This document shows, piece by piece, positions 19,566 through 23,283 of a DNA stretch of 23,283 bases. Source of the stretch: Oppiella nova (taxonomy: Eukaryota > Arthropoda > Arachnida > Sarcoptiformes > Oppiidae); contig CAJPVJ010000551.1 of the NCBI GenBank assembly GCA_905397405.1, forward strand, positions 1-23,283, given 5' to 3'. The number at the start of each line of letters is the position of its first letter. Position 1 is the stretch's first letter. The position numbers were made by a program, and so were the translations under genes. The notes under the pieces were generated by a model. The model worked only from the letters and a program-made list of their open reading frames with translations, was not told the DNA's origin and ran no database searches.

Positions 19566-19792
19566 ATTCACAATCACCACAATTACATGTTATGGCATAC
19601 ATGTGCTTAAAAGCAATCATACAACTTATGACTATTTTGTAATAAAATATTATTTTAAATTGAAACGAAGTGACCACTTTATTGGAGCAGTAGATTCACA
19701 ATCACCACAATTACATGTTATGGCATACATGTGCTTAAAAGCAATCATACAACTTATGACTATTTTGTAATAAAATATTATTTTAAATTGAA
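19538..19792. repeat. Exact 127-bp direct repeat, one base between copies (3' end of transporter)
   Basis: 19538-19664 equals 19666-19792, with a single a at 19665. The first copy contains the end of exon 6 with the stop at 19563-19565 and the 3'UTR. The second is a duplicate of the same, so the coding part in it is not a separate gene. It has the same unit length and spacer as the repeats at 16739 and 18563. Confidence 0.9.
19641..19646 (+). promoter_or_regulatory. Probable polyadenylation signal of the transporter gene
   Basis: AATAAA lies 76 bases after the transporter stop codon. It recurs at 19769-19774 only because of the 128-bp repeat. Confidence 0.4.
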
Positions 19793-20180
19793 AAATTTGT
19801 TTAAAAAATGAATTAATAGATTTTATAAATAATTATGTTTATAAAAATTTAAGTTTCACCTTATATTATAATGTTATATTCCAACTGGGTGTTTTATTAG
19901 TTTTTAATAAATAAATTTATATTTATGATAGATTCAATAAAGCACTTTTAAATAAAGTAACACTGTAATTATATTTGTAAAACATGTTCGTATTAATAAA
20001 ATCTAAAATTCACCAATTTTTTTGTTACCATTTGTCAATTTGTGTAGGTCCATTTTAAAAATATTATAATTTATTAGAAATGCAATATTGTATACTGATG
20101 AAAAATGTTTATATATAATTTTAAATTTAAACAATTATACAATTTTTAAAACAATAATAAATACTTTCCGACATTTTCAG
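19793..20180. other. AT-rich spacer or intron upstream of the kinase exons
   Basis: It ends with a pyrimidine-rich CATTTTCAG acceptor at 20180, so at least the right part is probably intron or leads from an untranslated first exon. No coding exon recognised within it. Confidence 0.4.
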
Positions 20181-21010
20181 CGACCAAAGGGTACACTTGC
20201 GTTATAAATGTCGGGCACCGGTAGATGAAATGTCTGAGAAATTAACGAACGAAACTCCCGATGTTGACAGTGAGCTAACCCGGACGAGCGTAGATACCGG
20301 TGCCGGTCTTTACAGCCTATCGGACGAACAGAAACAACTGGACATCCAATGGATGTGCGAAAACGGATTCATCATTGAGTGGGACGACAGTCTGAGTCTA
20401 GGTTTTGGCTCAACGGCCGATGCCGTATACCGGGGCACATATGGACAGCAGGTATTCGTCAATCGCATCATAAATTTTAAAATTATTTAATTTTCATAAC
20501 TTTATATCGTTTTCTAGATTACAAAATTAGCGGATAGGTATCATCAACATATCCGAAATGTCGATCCGGGTGATTTATTCGCAGCCAAATACTGTCAGCC
20601 CAGGGGTCGTATGTATAAAATGAAAGCATTTGAATACGAGAAGGATCTCATGAAATGTGTTTCTCATCGCAATGTCTTAGGGCTGCGAATGGCCATCAAT
20701 TTGGGACAAAAGCAGACCATCGAGAGGTTCACTGGTGTGGGCACTGAGACCACCAAATTTGACACCTATTCCCGTATGTTCCTGATCATGGACTACGCTG
20801 ACCATGGTTCGTTGTGCGAGTTTTTACTGAAAAAGGACCCACCACAAACGGACATGTGCAATGGTCCGGTGCTACACTCACTACTCGCGGATCTATGTTA
20901 TGGTAATTCACATAAAACTAGCAATAATTTTGAAATTAATTAATTAATTTCGCTGTCTATTATAGGTCTACAATACTTGCATAGTGTGAACATATTCCAC
21001 GGAGATATAG
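20181..21010 (+). CDS. Protein kinase, N-terminal lobe and start of catalytic loop (partial)
   Basis: Exon A is 20181-20451, after a TTTTCAG acceptor; the first in-frame ATG is 20230, and an earlier exon may exist. Exon B is 20518-20902 and exon C 20966-21010, with GT-AG introns between. The spliced frame reads a glycine-rich loop, LGFGSTADAVYRGTYG (GxGxxxxxV-like). Then come LFAAKYC (the VAIK lysine), FEYEKDLMKCVSHRNVLGL (helix C glutamate and HxN-hL), the hinge MFLIMDYADHGSLCEFL and LQYLHSVNIFHGDI at the catalytic loop. A donor GTAAGA at 21011 ends exon C. The sequence then reaches a single n at 21079, so the activation segment and C-lobe are missing. The hinge style and HGSL resemble tyrosine-kinase-like (TKL) serine/threonine kinases, but subfamily is unassigned. 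The catalytic motif is HGD instead of HRD. Confidence 0.72.
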
Positions 21011-21078
21011 GTAAGAGGTAGAGGTATTCCACGGATACCGACTCGTAATAACCGGATAGATGTTGGAGATTGAGATGA

Positions 21079-21079
21079 N
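21079..21079. other. Assembly join (single n)
   Basis: This is the only ambiguous base in the window. Immediately after it the sequence restarts at the equivalent of 16371, so the kinase gene to its left and the transporter copy to its right need not be neighbours in the genome. Confidence 0.9.
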
Positions 21080-23283
21080 TTACACACTTCACAAATTAAT
21101 CAATCAACATAAAAAGACTTGCGATTAAACTTTTCCGTAACCAAGGTCTAATATTTTAAACACATTTCATCAAATGTCAAAATAATTTCCAAATGTTTGT
21201 AAACATTGTAAATACAAGTTTAGTATAAATATTTATAACATTTACTATAAAATAAATAACACCAAAAATTGTCCTTAAAAACATTTATTTATAAAATTTT
21301 ATAATTATTAAACTCTGTAGTGATTATTGTGCAATTAATGTAATTTATTAAGATATATTGCAAATGTAGACTAAATTATTAACAAACTATTCAAAGATAT
21401 ACTTCAAAAGCATTAGCGACTAAAACGCGACAAATATATAAATATTGTCTCAAGTGTTTGAAATCAGATATAAGTAGTGTTTTCACAGATATGATAGCAT
21501 TTCGTATAATTTGTTTTCCAATATTAATACAAAATATTTGTATTAATTAGTTGTTAGACATATCGCTAAGTACTGTACTTACAGTAATTGATGATACATT
21601 GTTATTGTCACTTCACAAGTATTTATATTTTGTATAATAATAATTTCACACATTTAAGTAATTTATTAGCCAGCTAATTAGCAATGAAAGTTGAACACAT
21701 ATCGGACATAATTGGCTCATTTGGCAAATTTCAACTAAATATAGCTGCTTTTTATTTCACAATTTACATACTGTCCCCGTTTAATAATTTCGGTATTAGT
21801 TTTCACGCCCCGCAACTGGACTACTGGTGCGCCGACAATACTACTCTCCATAATGTAACTAAACATGGTAATAAGTCAAATTTTGTAAGTCTTACAAGTT
21901 AGTTAATTTTATAGTTGTTATTAAGACTACTTTGTAGTAATATTTTATTATTTCTACAGACTTTGCATACGAAATATAGTGATAATGCAAGTGATGTTTG
22001 CGATACTGACTGTAATCACTGGAAATTTGATGAGAGTTATGGCACTACTATTATACAAGAGGTATGTTTCTAACTTTTAAAAGTTTATATAATTTTATTC
22101 AAAAATTATCTAGTTGTTTTCAATTATGTAAAGTATTTTAAATATTGTATAACTTTTTATGTCGAACTTTTATTATAAAATTTATAATTTATAGTTTCAA
22201 TTAGTTTGCGACAAATCATGGTTACCCTCATTATCGCAGTCTATCTACCAATCGGGTTACGCCGTAAACGGCTTAATATTAGGCTATCTATCAGATAGGT
22301 TTGGTCGACGACCGGTGCTTTGGTTAGCGATTATACTGGAAATATGTGGCGGACTTTCAGTCATATTCTCGGGGTCTATGACCCAGTACATTATAAGTAG
22401 ATTTTTTCTCGGATTAGGTGATAGTGGACGTGGAGTTTGTCTCTATTTATTAGTATTTGAAACTGTATGCAAATCCTATGTAATATTTCTATGAATAAAT
22501 TTTAATCCCTGTCCCCAAACAGGTTGGTTCCAAACACCGGGCAAATGTCATACTATTGATAAGCTTTGGATCTATCTTAGGATTCATTTCATTACCAGGT
22601 TTTGCATATTTGGTACAAAACTTCCGGTATTTACAACTTATACCGACACTCGTGGCACTGGTGTTGTTGGTCACGTGGTTGTGGACAATACCCGAGTCAC
22701 CCAGGTGGTTGCTATGTAATGGCAGTATTGATGCAACAAAAGAAACCTTGATAAGTTGCGCCAAAACTAATGGTCAAAACTTGAATAATAATTTTGAGAA
22801 ACAAGTGTCAGATTTGGAGAAATATATAAAACAGGTATTTATTTAAAGATAGCATTTATATTACTAATAAGTTATTAGTTATATTAGAATTGAAAATATT
22901 ACCTTGCGCGTATTTATAATAATTATTAATGTTATTCGTTTTAAACCTACTTATTCAAACTGTAACATTTTAATGAATGGCAAAAGTATGTGTATATTTA
23001 AAACAACAAATTTTAGAATTTGGCTCATGGTAAAAGCATCAAATACTATAAATTTAAATTTCTAGCATATTAATTAGTTATCACATAATTTTTATTGAAT
23101 TAATTTTTAGACACAAAACACAGCCAACGTCCAAAAGCACCGGACGATACTGGACTTACTGTCCCACCGACTGATGCGGAACTATACCCTTATATTCTGG
23201 TTCTCATTCGCTGTGAACGCATTCATATATCACGGAATATCGCTGAATGTGCAACAAATCGGCGGTAATCTGTACGTCAACTT
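21080..23283 (+). repeat. Long near-identical segment, copy B (partner 16371-18689)
   Basis: This is the same locus as copy A but without the 128-bp insertion at 16739. Offsets show small indels in introns 1, 2, 3 and 4, for example a missing block of about 14 bases in intron 3. It ends at the window edge inside exon 5, at the last base of a 127-bp block shared with 18563-18689. Confidence 0.9.
21684..23283 (+). CDS. SLC22-type organic ion transporter, second copy, 3' incomplete
   Basis: Exons: 21684-21884, 21960-22061, 22195-22464, 22523-22834 and 23111 to the window end. Introns are GT-AG and phase 0, as in the first copy. The protein has the same large glycosylated first loop, FQLVCDKSWL, GYLSDRFGRRP and PESPRWLL. 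Amino-acid differences from the first copy are few and mostly in the first extracellular loop: Ile to Leu and Ser-Asn to Lys-His in exon 1, and Glu to Lys and Asp to Glu in exon 2. In exon 4 they are Thr to Ala, Arg to Ser and, at the last codon, Leu to Gln. The frame is open throughout. Whether this is an allele or a recent tandem paralog cannot be decided here; the join at 21079 and the 127-bp signatures favour an allele. Confidence 0.85.

Noticed and set aside
19465-19677. Minus-strand open frame of 70 codons over the transporter 3' end
   Set aside because: Antisense to exon 6 and extended by the 128-bp assembly repeat.
16739-19792. Interspersed 127-bp repeats as a CRISPR-like or regulatory array
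   Set aside because: The three blocks have different sequences, each occurs twice with one base between, and one lies in an exon; an assembly cause explains all of it.

Overview
This is nuclear DNA of an animal. The evidence is very AT-rich spacers, short GT-AG introns, proteins of animal-only families (DEG/ENaC sodium channels, SLC22 transporters) and an arthropod-style chemoreceptor. A mite, perhaps oribatid, is my best guess from the divergent intronless channel paralogs and compact introns, but the species is not established. There are no convincing viral, plasmid, CRISPR or tRNA/rRNA features.

Positions 1-11754 hold a sensory-type gene cluster. Four minus-strand genes (1-1085 partial, 4503-5774, 6448-7698, 8299-9588) and one plus-strand gene with a frame break (2559-3832) encode divergent DEG/ENaC-type channel subunits, apparently each in one exon. 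A plus-strand gustatory-receptor-like gene (10528-11754) follows. Two relics lie among them: the decayed 3' end of a second receptor gene (2051-2252) and the decayed 5' end of a DEG/ENaC gene (about 4051-4290).

At 12073-12793 (minus) a GC-rich gene encodes a bacterial-type nitroreductase. A short upstream exon adds a probable secretion signal, joined through a 58-bp intron. This is the best horizontal-transfer candidate in the window.

Positions 13605-15974 hold a second DEG/ENaC subfamily on the minus strand: one intact gene (14787-15974) and one decayed copy (13605-14445) whose duplicated 5' flank is still recognisable.

From 16371 onward is a six-exon SLC22-type organic ion transporter (17103-19565, 529 aa after removing a 128-bp repeat), then the start of a protein kinase gene (20181-21010). 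After a single n at 21079, the 5' part of the same transporter locus appears again (21080-23283). Three perfect 127-bp direct repeats, each separated by one base, and the window end coinciding with the same 127-bp block, point to an assembler working at k=127 on two haplotypes or near-identical paralogs. Gene order after about 16.4 kb should therefore be treated with caution.

Functionally the left half looks like a rapidly duplicating and decaying chemosensory/ion-channel cluster. The right half carries detoxification or transport-type genes (nitroreductase, organic ion transporter) and an unrelated kinase.
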